From contig CAIJOB010000024.1 in the NCBI GenBank assembly GCA_903822175.1, positions 1 to 64,000 on the forward strand: 64,000 bases of DNA, written 5' to 3'. A model generated the notes under the pieces. That model saw only the letters and a list, made by a program, of their open reading frames with translations. It did not search any database and was not told the origin of the DNA. A program made the translations under genes and the position numbers. The DNA comes from an uncultured Alphaproteobacteria bacterium (lineage in GTDB: Bacteria; Pseudomonadota; Alphaproteobacteria; Caulobacterales; Caulobacteraceae). Of this stretch, positions 1-9,464 are shown one piece after another; the first letter of the stretch is position 1, and every line of letters starts with the position of its first letter.

Positions 1-101
1 CCCACCTACCTCTCCGCGGCGCCTCCCTATATTCCTCCGTACGAACCTGCTTTGCGCGTTGCAGCACAGGCGTTAGGTTCGCGCGTTCGTTCGGAGACCC
101 C

Positions 102-593
102 ATGGCGCAAGACCCGCCCGCCCAGGATTTGATGCGTTATGAGGCGATGGCCCAGGACGCCTTGCGCGGGGTCGTGAAGACCGCGCTGAAGCGCGCCGCC
201 GCGCCGGAAGGCCTGCCGGGCGCGCATCATTTCTACATCACCTTCAAGACCGACGCGCCGGGGGTCTCGGGGCCGCCTGACCTCTTGGGCAAGTACCCCG
301 ACGAGATGACCATCGTGCTGCAGCACCAGTACTGGGACCTGGCGCCCGGCGAGACCTTCTTCTCGGTGACCCTGCAGTTCGGCGGCCAGCCCAAGCGGCT
401 GTCGGTGCCCTATGCGGCGGTGACCCGGTTCTACGATCCCAGCGTGCAGTTCCTGCTGCAGTTCGAGGCGCCGGCCGCCACCGACGCCAAGCCGGCGGAG
501 ATTGAGCCCAAGGCCGCCGACACCGACCCCGAGACGCCGCCCGCCGATGGCGAGGCCAAGGTCGTCTCCCTCGACCAGTTCCGGAAGAAGTGA
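102..593 (+). CDS. sspB: SspB family ClpXP adaptor protein (alpha-proteobacterial type)
   Basis: This 163-residue protein resembles the alpha-proteobacterial SspB family, cytosolic adaptors that tether ssrA-tagged and some other substrates to the ClpXP protease. The first ~120 residues form the compact substrate-binding fold (HHFYITFKT, YPDEMTIVLQHQYWDL, FSVTLQFGG, LSVPYAAVTRFYDPS). A low-complexity acidic Ala/Pro/Glu linker follows, and a short C-terminal segment (VVSLDQFRKK) is the likely ClpX-binding peptide. The ATG at 102 gives the expected family length. The stop overlaps the GTG of the next gene, suggesting co-translation. Family assignment is by recognition; the ClpX-tail role is inferred from known SspB proteins. 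Confidence 0.88.
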   Translation: MAQDPPAQDLMRYEAMAQDALRGVVKTALKRAAAPEGLPGAHHFYITFKTDAPGVSGPPDLLGKYPDEMTIVLQHQYWDLAPGETFFSVTLQFGGQPKRLSVPYAAVTRFYDPSVQFLLQFEAPAATDAKPAEIEPKAADTDPETPPADGEAKVVSLDQFRKK

Positions 594-1075
594 ACCCGCC
601 GCCCATGGATGATGTCGCGTCCGCCGAGCCGCTCGCCCTCACCGACGAGGCGATCCTCGAACGCTTCCTGCGCACCAAGAACCAGCCGACCGGCTCCCAG
701 ACCCTGGGCTTTCGGATGCTGTCGGTGAACCAGGCGACCAAGACCGTCGAGGTCGAGTTCGACGCCAAGGCCGAGCTGCTGCTCAACCCGATGAAACAGA
801 TCCAGGGCGGCTATCTCTGCGCCATGCTGGACGAATGCATGAGCGTCGCCTGCATGGTGGCGTCCGGCATGACCTCGGTCGCGCCGACGCTGGAGATGAA
901 GACCAGCTTCTTCCGCCCCGGCGCGCCCGGCAAGTTGCGCGGGGTCGGCCGGGTCGCCAAGTGGGGCCGTCAGGTGGCCTTCACCGAGGGCGAGCTCTAC
1001 GGCGAGGACGGCAAACTCCTGGCCAAGGCCACCGGGACGGCCATCCCGACCCCCTTCCAGACCTACAAGAAATAG
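590..1075 (+). CDS. PaaI-like hotdog-fold thioesterase
   Basis: A 161-residue protein with the hotdog-fold layout of the PaaI/YbgC-like acyl-CoA thioesterases. It has a long helix region (NPMKQIQGGYLCAMLDE) with the family-type GG and a D/E pair near the helix, then strands ending in LLAKATGTAIPTP. Members hydrolyse small acyl- or aryl-CoA thioesters in the cytosol; the substrate here is unknown. Two starts are possible: GTG 590, which overlaps the sspB stop by 4 nt (coupled start), or ATG 605, which removes five residues. The C13-type peptidase follows 2 nt after the stop, so these three genes are probably one transcript. Confidence 0.82.
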   Translation: MNPPPMDDVASAEPLALTDEAILERFLRTKNQPTGSQTLGFRMLSVNQATKTVEVEFDAKAELLLNPMKQIQGGYLCAMLDECMSVACMVASGMTSVAPTLEMKTSFFRPGAPGKLRGVGRVAKWGRQVAFTEGELYGEDGKLLAKATGTAIPTPFQTYKK

Positions 1076-1077
1076 CC

Positions 1078-1845
1078 GTGCGGCTGGTCGCCCGCCTCAT
1101 CTGGCTGGTTGGCTTGCTCTGCCTCGTCGTCACCGCGCCGGCGGCCGCCTCGCCGTTCAGCGACTGGGCGGCGGTGGTGGTGGCGGGCGACTGGCACGCC
1201 CACTCCGGGGCCCCGTCGGAAGCCTTCGACAACGCGCGTCGCGACGTGACCCAAGCCTTCGAACAGGCGGGCTTCGATCCGGCCAACCTGCGCCAGTTCT
1301 CCGTGCGGCCTGAGCTCTACAAGGGGGTCGCGCTCACCAAGTCCGATCCACCGGCGATCGGCCAGGCGCTGATCGATCTCACCGCCAAGGCCCAGGGCGG
1401 TTGCCTGGTCTATTTCAGCTCACATGGCGCGCCGATGGGCGTGGTGGTCGACCAAGGCTTCCTGGCGCCGGGCGTGCTTGCCGGCATGCTGGACACCACC
1501 TGCGGCAAGCGGCCGACCGTGGTGATCATCTCGGCCTGTTTCTCGGGCGTCTTCGTCGGGCCCCTGGCGGGATCCAACCGCATGGTGCTGACCGCCGCGC
1601 GGCCCGACCGCACCTCCTTCGGCTGCGGCGAGGCGGACAAGTATCCCTACTTCGACCAGTGCGTGCTGGAGTCGATGCCCAAGGTCGGCGACTTCGCCAA
1701 GCTGGGCGCCACGGTGCAGGCCTGCGTCGCCGCGCGTGAGATCAAGGAGGGCATGAAGCCGCCGTCGGAGCCGCAGCTGTTCATCGGCCCGGCGCTGAAG
1801 CCCATGCTGCCGCTCTACGCCTTCGACCCCCCAAAGCGAAACTGA
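1078..1845 (+). CDS. Secreted C13 (legumain/caspase-like fold) family peptidase
   Basis: A 255-residue protein starting at GTG 1078, immediately after the thioesterase. It begins with a signal peptide or anchor (RLVARLIWLVGLLCLVVTAP, then AAAS). The catalytic dyad of clan CD peptidases is visible: His116 in VYFSSHGAPMG and Cys154 in VVIISACFSGVFV, each after a hydrophobic strand, as in C13 and caspase folds. It is therefore likely an exported cysteine peptidase acting in the periplasm or at the membrane. An upstream ATG in the same frame at 835 would put the start deep inside the thioesterase gene and bury the signal peptide, so it was rejected. Substrate unknown. Confidence 0.8.
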   Translation: MRLVARLIWLVGLLCLVVTAPAAASPFSDWAAVVVAGDWHAHSGAPSEAFDNARRDVTQAFEQAGFDPANLRQFSVRPELYKGVALTKSDPPAIGQALIDLTAKAQGGCLVYFSSHGAPMGVVVDQGFLAPGVLAGMLDTTCGKRPTVVIISACFSGVFVGPLAGSNRMVLTAARPDRTSFGCGEADKYPYFDQCVLESMPKVGDFAKLGATVQACVAAREIKEGMKPPSEPQLFIGPALKPMLPLYAFDPPKRN

Positions 1846-1943
1846 CGGCCGCGCCTCCTATTGAGTAACCCACAAAGCTTGGAATGACTCGGCGCGGCGC
1901 CTACAACCGGATGAGCCTTCAGCTCGGTCCTTAGGTTTCCTTG

Positions 1944-4205
1944 ATGCGGTCCACCGTCTTCGCCGTCGCCGCCGCCCTGGCGTTCATGCTGTCGCCGCTG
2001 GCCGGCGCGCAGGCCCAGGACGACACCGCGGCCGCGCCCAAGCGCGAAGCGCCGGCGGCGAGCCTGCCCAAGGCGCCGATCCCCTACACCAAACTGCACC
2101 CCAAGCCCGCCAGGCCGAAGCCGCATCCAGTGGACGTTTCGTCCGGCGCTTCGTCCGCCACAACGCCCAGGCGGCCGCCGGCCGCGGCGATCGTCCACAC
2201 CGAGGCGCCGCCGCCCGCCGCCGAGCCAGCGCCCACTCCCGACGCCACGCCGTCCGTCGAGGCCGCACCCCGAGCAACTCCGGTCGCCGCCGCGCCGCCG
2301 CCCGCGCCCGGTGGCCGTCTCACCGTCGGCCAGGCGATCCCGCCGGTCGAGCTGGAGGCCTTCGTCGACGGCATGCTGAAGGACGCCATGGCCCGCGAGC
2401 ACATCGCCGGCGCCACCGTCTCCATCGTCCAGAACGGCCAGGTGATCCTGAAGCGCGGCTACGGCTTCTCGGGCCTGAGCCCGCAGCGTCCCGTCGATCC
2501 GGACCGGACCCTGTTCCGCGTCGGTTCGATCTCCAAAACCTTCACCTGGATCACTCTGATGAAGGAGGTGGAGGCCGGGCGCATGCGGCTGAACCAGCCG
2601 GTGAACCTCTACCTGCCGGAAAAGGCCCAGGTGAAGGACCAGGGCTACGATCAGCCCGTCCGCGTCGCCAATCTGATGGACCATTCGGCCGGGTTCGAGG
2701 ACCGCGCGCTCGGCCAACTGTTCGAGCGCAACTACAGCCGGGTACGGCCGCTCGATCTCTACCTGCGCCAGGAACGGCCCAAGCGCGTGCACGCCCCGGG
2801 CGCCGTCTCCAGCTATTCGAACTATGGCGCGGCGCTGGCCGGCGAGGCGGTGAGTTACAGCTCCGGCAAGCCCTATGAGCGGCTGGTCGAGGACGAGATC
2901 CTGGTCCCGCTCGGCATGGGCCACACCACCTTCCGCGAGCCGCATCCGGTCAAGGCGGGCTTGCCGGCGCCCATGCCCGCGGCCCTGGTCGGCGACATCT
3001 CCGACGGCTACCGCTGGACGCCTGTCGGGTTCCAGCGCCGCGACTACGAATTCATCGGCCAGATCGCGCCAGCCGGCGCGGGCTCGTCCACCGCTGGCGA
3101 CATGGCGCGCTACATGATGATGCAACTGGGCGACGGCCAGTTGAACGGTGCCGGCATCTATGGCCCGGTCACCGCTCAGGCCTTCCGCACGCCGCTGCGC
3201 AAGATGCCGGTCGGGGTCAACGGCTGGGCGCACGGCTTCATGGTCTTCGACCTCCCGGGCGGCCACCGCGGCTACGGCCACGGCGGGGCGACGCTGTCGT
3301 TCCTCTCCAACATGGTGGTCGTGCCGGACCTGGGGCTGGGGATCTTCATCTCGACCAACACCGACACCGGCCGCCCGCTGGTGAACCGCCTGCCCGACGC
3401 CATCGTGCAGCACTTCTATGCGCCGCCCGCGATCTTCCCGCGGCCAGGCTCGCCGGAGCTCGTGCAGCGCAGCGACGAGTTCGCCGGCTACTACATGACC
3501 ACGCGCCGCGCCTATTCCGGCCTGGAAGGCTTCCTGGATCAGCTGCGGGGCGGCGCCGAGGTCGGGGTCACCCATGACGGCCAGCTGACCGTCAGCGATG
3601 GCTCAGGCCTGCGCACCTGGGTTCCGGAGGGCGCGCTGGACGACGGCGGCTTCATCCGCACCCAGGGCAATGAGCGGATCGCCTTCGACACCACCGACGG
3701 CGCGCGGGCCTTCCATGTCGGCAACGGGACCCAGGTCTTCCAGCGCATCGCCTTCTGGCGCCAGCCGCGGGCGCTGGAGCTCCTGACCGCGCTGGCCGCC
3801 GCGGCGGCGATCGCCACGCTCGCCGGCATCGCCGTGCGCAACCGCCGGGAGTTCCGCGAGAACCAGATCCAGACTCGCGCGAGCCTGGTGCAGAACATCC
3901 AGGCCGTGCTCTGGCTGGTGGCGCTGGGCCTCTATGCGCTCTGGATGTCGAAGACCGGCGACGAGGCGCAGATCATGTACCGCTGGCCGGGCATATTGAT
4001 GATCACCGCCTCAGCCTGCGCCCTGGTGGCTGCCGGGCTCACCGCCACCACCTTCCTGGTGATGCCGGCGATCTGGCGGGGCGGCCGCCGCGTCGACAGC
4101 TGGAGCCCGCTGCGCAAGGCCTTCTTCAGCCTGACGGTGCTGATCTACGCCGCCTTTTCGGCCGATCTGGCGCTCTGGGGCGCGCTCAGCCCCTGGAGCG
4201 GCTGA
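1944..4205 (+). CDS. Serine hydrolase, class C beta-lactamase/penicillin-binding-like, membrane anchored
   Basis: A 753-residue protein with a signal peptide (AVAAALAFMLSPLAGAQAQ), a ~100-residue Pro/Ala-rich linker, then a beta-lactamase-fold domain (about residues 135-490). The active-site motifs are present: S195-x-x-K198 in RVGSISKTF, Y-S-N in SSYSNYGAAL, and HGG in GYGHGGATL. The C-terminus holds about four hydrophobic helices (roughly 612-635, 650-668, 680-705 and 725-745), anchoring the protein in the inner membrane. Relatives include esterases, D-amino-acid peptidases and PBP4*-like proteins; the substrate cannot be read. ATG 1944 follows an in-frame TTG by one codon and is preferred. 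The Pro-rich spacer suggests the catalytic domain reaches toward the cell wall. Confidence 0.82.
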   Translation: MRSTVFAVAAALAFMLSPLAGAQAQDDTAAAPKREAPAASLPKAPIPYTKLHPKPARPKPHPVDVSSGASSATTPRRPPAAAIVHTEAPPPAAEPAPTPDATPSVEAAPRATPVAAAPPPAPGGRLTVGQAIPPVELEAFVDGMLKDAMAREHIAGATVSIVQNGQVILKRGYGFSGLSPQRPVDPDRTLFRVGSISKTFTWITLMKEVEAGRMRLNQPVNLYLPEKAQVKDQGYDQPVRVANLMDHSAGFEDRALGQLFERNYSRVRPLDLYLRQERPKRVHAPGAVSSYSNYGAALAGEAVSYSSGKPYERLVEDEILVPLGMGHTTFREPHPVKAGLPAPMPAALVGDISDGYRWTPVGFQRRDYEFIGQIAPAGAGSSTAGDMARYMMMQLGDGQLNGAGIYGPVTAQAFRTPLRKMPVGVNGWAHGFMVFDLPGGHRGYGHGGATLSFLSNMVVVPDLGLGIFISTNTDTGRPLVNRLPDAIVQHFYAPPAIFPRPGSPELVQRSDEFAGYYMTTRRAYSGLEGFLDQLRGGAEVGVTHDGQLTVSDGSGLRTWVPEGALDDGGFIRTQGNERIAFDTTDGARAFHVGNGTQVFQRIAFWRQPRALELLTALAAAAAIATLAGIAVRNRREFRENQIQTRASLVQNIQAVLWLVALGLYALWMSKTGDEAQIMYRWPGILMITASACALVAAGLTATTFLVMPAIWRGGRRVDSWSPLRKAFFSLTVLIYAAFSADLALWGALSPWSG

Positions 4206-4343
4206 CCTCCAGAGTCTTAAGGCCCGCCACGTAATTGGCCGGCGTCTAAACCCCGCGTTTACCAAGCACTGGGTAAATCCTGCCTAGCGGTAGGCAATTC
4301 CTGCGCCCGCCGCTGCCCGTATGGCTTGGAAGGACGCAAGGCG
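4206..4343 (+). promoter_or_regulatory. Candidate promoter/operator region of the fliF operon
   Basis: This gap before fliF carries stacked symmetric elements. TAAAC-CCCGC-GTTTA lies at 4247-4261, TTTACC-N8-GGTAAA at 4258-4277, and a perfect hairpin TGCCTA-GCGG-TAGGCA at 4281-4296. In Caulobacter the fliF promoter is controlled by CtrA and FlbD; I do not see a clean TTAA-N7-TTAA CtrA box here, so the protein that reads these elements is unknown. The arms are seen directly; the regulatory role is inferred. Confidence 0.4.
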
Positions 4344-5999
4344 TTGAACCAGATTCTGGCTGCGCTTCAGAGGTTCGGGATCGGACGGCTCGCCGCCATC
4401 CTTGGCATCGGCGCGGGCGTCGCGGCGGCGCTGTTCGCTGTGACCATGGGGCTGGGCCAGCCCAAGGCCCTGCTCTATTCCAACCTCGACCTCAAGGAAG
4501 CCGGCACCATCACCCAGGCCCTCGACCAGGGCGGCATCAAGTATGAGGTGAAGGGCGACGGTTCGACCATCATGGTGCCGCGCGACCAGGTGGCCTCGAC
4601 GCGGCTGATGCTGTCGTCCAAGGGCCTGCCGACCGCCGGCTCGGTCGGCTACGAGATCTTCGACACCCAGAGCGCCATGGGCCAGACGGACTTCGTCCAG
4701 CAGCTCAACCGCCAGCGCGCCCTGGAAGGCGAGCTTGGCCGCACCATTCACAGCCTCGACGGCATCACCTCGGCCCGCGTTCACCTGGTGCTGCCCAAGC
4801 GCCAGCTGTTCGAGGAAGAGGCCGACCAGCCCTCCGCCTCGGTGACGCTCGGCGTCGGCGGGCGTGAGCCCGGCCCCGACCAGGTCCGCGCCGTGCAGAA
4901 CCTGGTGGCCGGCGCCGTGCCCAATCTGAAGCCCGACCGCGTCACCGTCATCGACCAGCACGCCAAGACCCTCTCCGGCGGCGACACCGGCATGGCCGCC
5001 GAGGCCGACGGGCGCAAGACCGAGGTCGAGCAGCGCATCGCCAAACAGGTGAAGACCCTGGTGGAAGGCATCGTGGGCACAGGCAAGGCCCGCGTGAACG
5101 TCACCGCCGACGTCGACCTCGCCCACGTCACCACCCAGAAGGAAGCCTTCGATCCCGACGGCCAGGTGGTCCGCTCCGAGAGCACCACCGACGAGAAATC
5201 GCAAGAAGGCCAGACCGGCGGGTCCACTCAGGCCTCGGCCGCGGCCAAGGTCCCGGGCGGCGCTTCGGTCGACCAGGGCGGCGACACCTCGAACAACTCG
5301 GGCAAACAGGAATCCACCACCAACTACGAGATCACCAAGACCACCACGACCCAAGTCACCGAGCCCGGCGCGGTGAAGAAGATCTCCGTGGCCGTCGCCG
5401 TCGATGGCGCGACCGGTCCCGCCGACAAGAAGGGCAAGCCCGGCCCCTACACGCCGCGCTCGGCCGCCGAGATCGCCCAGATCGAACAGCTGGTGCAGGC
5501 CGCGGTCGGCTACGACCAGGCCCGCGGCGACGTGGTCAAGGTGATCAACGTCAAGTTCCCCACCAATGAAGATCCCGACGGCGTCACCGCGGCCAACCCG
5601 CTGATGGGCTTCGACAAGAACGACATCATGCGCGGCGCCGAACTGGGCGTGATGGCCATTGTCGCGATCCTGATGATGCTGTTCATCGTCCGCCCGCTGC
5701 TGCGCGGCGCGCTCGGCGGCGGCGGCGCGGCGGGCGGCGGACAACTGGCGATCGGCCAGGGCGTGACCCGCATGGTCACCAGCGCCGATGGCCAGCCGAT
5801 GCAGATCACCGTCGACCCCGCCACCGGCCAGCAGATGCTGCCGAGCCCCGTCAACGAGGGCCTGGAACAGAAGATCGACATCGCCCGCATTGAGGGTCAG
5901 GTGAAGGCCAGTTCCGTCAAGCGCGTCGCCGAGTTCGTCGACAAGCACCCTGACGAGTCCGTCGCGATCATCCGCGGCTGGCTGCATGAGTCCGCCTGA
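4344..5999 (+). CDS. fliF: Flagellar MS-ring protein FliF
   Basis: FliF builds the inner-membrane MS ring on which the flagellar motor and export gate assemble. The 551-residue reading has an N-terminal membrane segment ([20 protein letters not shown]), the periplasmic ring-building motifs typical of YscJ/FliF ([15 protein letters not shown], and [20 protein letters not shown] followed by [15 protein letters not shown]), a long low-complexity insert, and a second membrane segment near residue 440 ([18 protein letters not shown]). It ends in the FliG-binding tail. TTG 4344 is chosen because GGAAGGA sits about 9 nt upstream; an in-frame TTG at 4326 would overlap that ribosome binding site. First gene of the operon; fliG follows after 2 nt. 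Confidence 0.95.
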   Translation: MNQILAALQRFGIGRLAAILGIGAGVAAALFAVTMGLGQPKALLYSNLDLKEAGTITQALDQGGIKYEVKGDGSTIMVPRDQVASTRLMLSSKGLPTAGSVGYEIFDTQSAMGQTDFVQQLNRQRALEGELGRTIHSLDGITSARVHLVLPKRQLFEEEADQPSASVTLGVGGREPGPDQVRAVQNLVAGAVPNLKPDRVTVIDQHAKTLSGGDTGMAAEADGRKTEVEQRIAKQVKTLVEGIVGTGKARVNVTADVDLAHVTTQKEAFDPDGQVVRSESTTDEKSQEGQTGGSTQASAAAKVPGGASVDQGGDTSNNSGKQESTTNYEITKTTTTQVTEPGAVKKISVAVAVDGATGPADKKGKPGPYTPRSAAEIAQIEQLVQAAVGYDQARGDVVKVINVKFPTNEDPDGVTAANPLMGFDKNDIMRGAELGVMAIVAILMMLFIVRPLLRGALGGGGAAGGGQLAIGQGVTRMVTSADGQPMQITVDPATGQQMLPSPVNEGLEQKIDIARIEGQVKASSVKRVAEFVDKHPDESVAIIRGWLHESA

Positions 6000-6001
6000 C
6001 T

Positions 6002-7024
6002 ATGGCTAAGGGCAAGGGCGTCCAGGAACTCTCCAAGCTCTCCGGGCCTGAAAAGGCCGCGGTAGTGCTGCTCGCGCTCGGCGAAGACCACGCCAGCGTC
6101 TGGCGCGGCCTGGACGAGGAAGAGATCAAGGTGATCTCCCAGGCCATGGCAGGCCTGGGCCAGGTCACCGCCCAGATCGTCGAAGACCTGCTGGTCGAGT
6201 TCGTCTCCGGCATGGGCTCGGGCGCGATCACCGGCTCGGTGGAACTCACCCAGAAGCTGCTCGCCTCCATCATGCCGGAGGACAAGGTCGACACCCTGAT
6301 GGAGGAGATCCGCGGTCCGGCGGGTCGCACCATGTGGGACAAGCTCGGCAACGTGAACGAGGCCGTGCTCGCCAACTATCTGAAGAACGAATACCCGCAG
6401 ACCGTCGCCGTCGTGCTGTCGAAGATCAAGTCGGAGCACGCCGCGCGCGTGCTGACCTGCCTGCCGGAAGATTTCGCGCTGGAGTGCGTCACCCGCATGC
6501 TGCGCATGGAGCCGGTGCAGCGCGAGATTCTCGACAAGATCGAGCAGACGCTGCGCACCGAATTCATGTCGAACCTGGCCCGCACCTCGAAGCGTGACAG
6601 CCACGAGATGATGGCCGACATCTTCAACGCCTTCGACCGCCAGACCGAGACCCGCTTCATCACCGCCCTGGAAGAGCGCAACCGCGAGGCGGCCGAGCGC
6701 ATCCGCGCCCTGATGTTCGTCTTCGAAGACCTCTCCAAGCTCGATCCGGGCGGCGTCCAGACCCTGCTGCGCACGGTCGAAAAGGACCAGCTGGCCCTGG
6801 CGCTGAAGGGCGCCTCGGACAGCCTGCGCGACATGTTCTTCTCCAACATGAGCGAACGCGCTGCCAAGATCATGCGCGAGGACATGGAGACCATGGGTCC
6901 CGTGCGCCTGCGCGAAGTCGAACAGGCGCAGATGGCCATGGTGCAGGCCGCCAAGGACCTGGCCAACAAGGGCGAGATCGTCCTGGTCGGCGCCGGCGGC
7001 GACGACGACGAGCTGGTGTACTGA
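6002..7024 (+). CDS. fliG: Flagellar motor switch protein FliG
   Basis: FliG forms the upper part of the cytoplasmic C ring, couples to MotA for torque, and binds FliF and FliM. The 340-residue length is typical. Visible signatures are the N-terminal FliF-binding part ([19 protein letters not shown]), the middle-domain helix [18 protein letters not shown], and the C-terminal torque-helix region rich in charged residues ([20 protein letters not shown]). The gene is coupled to fliH through a 1-nt overlap (TGATG). Confidence 0.96.
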   Translation: MAKGKGVQELSKLSGPEKAAVVLLALGEDHASVWRGLDEEEIKVISQAMAGLGQVTAQIVEDLLVEFVSGMGSGAITGSVELTQKLLASIMPEDKVDTLMEEIRGPAGRTMWDKLGNVNEAVLANYLKNEYPQTVAVVLSKIKSEHAARVLTCLPEDFALECVTRMLRMEPVQREILDKIEQTLRTEFMSNLARTSKRDSHEMMADIFNAFDRQTETRFITALEERNREAAERIRALMFVFEDLSKLDPGGVQTLLRTVEKDQLALALKGASDSLRDMFFSNMSERAAKIMREDMETMGPVRLREVEQAQMAMVQAAKDLANKGEIVLVGAGGDDDELVY

Positions 7025-7698
7025 TGACCGGCCCGGCTCACGAGAAATTCCTCTTCGGCACGGTCTTCGATCCGACCGGCGAGGTGCTGTCGGCGACGCC
7101 GCGTCCCAAGCGCAGCTTTTCCTCCGAAGAGGTCGAGCAGATCCGCAGGGCCGCCGAGATCGCCGGCGAAGAGCGCGCCATGGCCGGCATCGCCAATCGC
7201 CAGGCCGAGGCGCTGGCGGTGATCGGCCGCGCGGCCCAGCAGGCCCTGCCGGGCCTCGCCGCCGTCGCCCACGAACACCGCGTCGGCTCCGCCGAGCTGG
7301 CGCTCACCTGCGCGCGCGCCATCGCCGCCGCCGCGCTCGACAAGTTCCCGCAAGCCCCGGTGCGCGCCGCGCTTGAGGCGCTGGCCCGCGAGGTCGAGGC
7401 GGCGCCCCGCCTGATCGTCACCGGCGACGCCGAGCTGCTCGACGGCCTGCAGGCGGTGCTGGAAGAGACCGCCACCGCGGTAGGCTATCCCGGCGCCATC
7501 CAGGTCCGCGTCGATCCCCTCGCCGGCCCGCACGCCTTCACCCTCGACTTCGGCGACGGCTCGGCGAGCTTCGATCCCGCCGCCGCCGCCGAGCGCGTCT
7601 CCCAGGCCCTCCACGCGGCGCTCGCCGCCGAGGGCCTGCACGCCGAACCCCTGATCCCGGGCGCTACCGCCCCCGATGCTCAAGAGCCCGAAAGCTAG
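7024..7698 (+). CDS. fliH: FliH/FlbE-like flagellar export regulator
   Basis: This 224-residue protein occupies the fliH (flbE in Caulobacter) position between fliG and fliN. FliH binds the export ATPase FliI and docks it to the C ring. The N-terminus contains a conserved segment KFLFGTVFDPTGEVL, a charged helical region follows (about residues 30-110, SSEEVEQIRRAAEIAGEERA), and a C-terminal globular part resembles the FliH/V-ATPase E-subunit fold. The tail is Ala/Pro/Glu-rich. Sequence conservation in this family is low, so the call rests partly on gene order. Its ATPase partner FliI is encoded at 18307-19644 on the other strand. Confidence 0.85.
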   Translation: MTGPAHEKFLFGTVFDPTGEVLSATPRPKRSFSSEEVEQIRRAAEIAGEERAMAGIANRQAEALAVIGRAAQQALPGLAAVAHEHRVGSAELALTCARAIAAAALDKFPQAPVRAALEALAREVEAAPRLIVTGDAELLDGLQAVLEETATAVGYPGAIQVRVDPLAGPHAFTLDFGDGSASFDPAAAAERVSQALHAALAAEGLHAEPLIPGATAPDAQEPES

Positions 7699-7701
7699 GC
7701 C

Positions 7702-8055
7702 ATGTCCGAGACCCCTGACGCCCCCGCAGAAGAGCTGAAGCTCGACGAGTTCGCCGCCGGCGAAGGCGCGCTTCCCGAGCACTTCGGCGACGAGGAAAAA
7801 ACCGCCACCGATCTGGCGCCAGTGTTCGACGTGCCGGTCAACATCTCGGCCGTGCTCGGCCGCGCCAGCCTCTCGGTCGCCCAGCTGCTGCAGCTCGGCC
7901 AGGGCAGCGTCCTCGAACTCGACCGCAAGGTCGGCGAGGCGATCGACATCTATGTGAACAACCGCCTGGTGGCGCGCGGCGAGGTCGTCATCGTCGACGA
8001 ACGCCTGGGCGTGACCATGACGGAAATCATCAAGGACGGCGACGGCCAGTCTTAG
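7702..8055 (+). CDS. fliN: Flagellar motor switch protein FliN
   Basis: FliN forms the lower C ring and takes part in switching and in docking FliH-FliI. The 117-residue protein has an acidic, variable N-terminus and the SpoA/SurAN domain (about residues 34-112). Signatures are VPVNISAVLGRASLSVAQLL, GSVLELDRKVGEAIDIYVN and RLVARGEVVIVDERLGVTMT, which are close to textbook FliN. It lies 3 nt after fliH and 27 nt before flbD. Confidence 0.95.
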   Translation: MSETPDAPAEELKLDEFAAGEGALPEHFGDEEKTATDLAPVFDVPVNISAVLGRASLSVAQLLQLGQGSVLELDRKVGEAIDIYVNNRLVARGEVVIVDERLGVTMTEIIKDGDGQS

Positions 8056-8082
8056 GTCTGGTTGTCGAAGGGAGATAAGCCA

Positions 8083-9453
<1,371 letters not shown>

Positions 9454-9464
9454 TGAGTTCCTAG

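Noticed and set aside
1815-3575. A 586-codon open frame antisense to the beta-lactamase-like hydrolase gene.
   Set aside because: It is a GC-skew shadow: no recognisable domain, Arg/Gly/Ala/His-rich repetitive composition, and it lies opposite a gene with clear catalytic motifs.
4284-5987. Long open frame antisense to fliF.
   Set aside because: The sense strand encodes an unmistakable FliF. The antisense product is His/Asp/Gly/Leu-rich without a domain.
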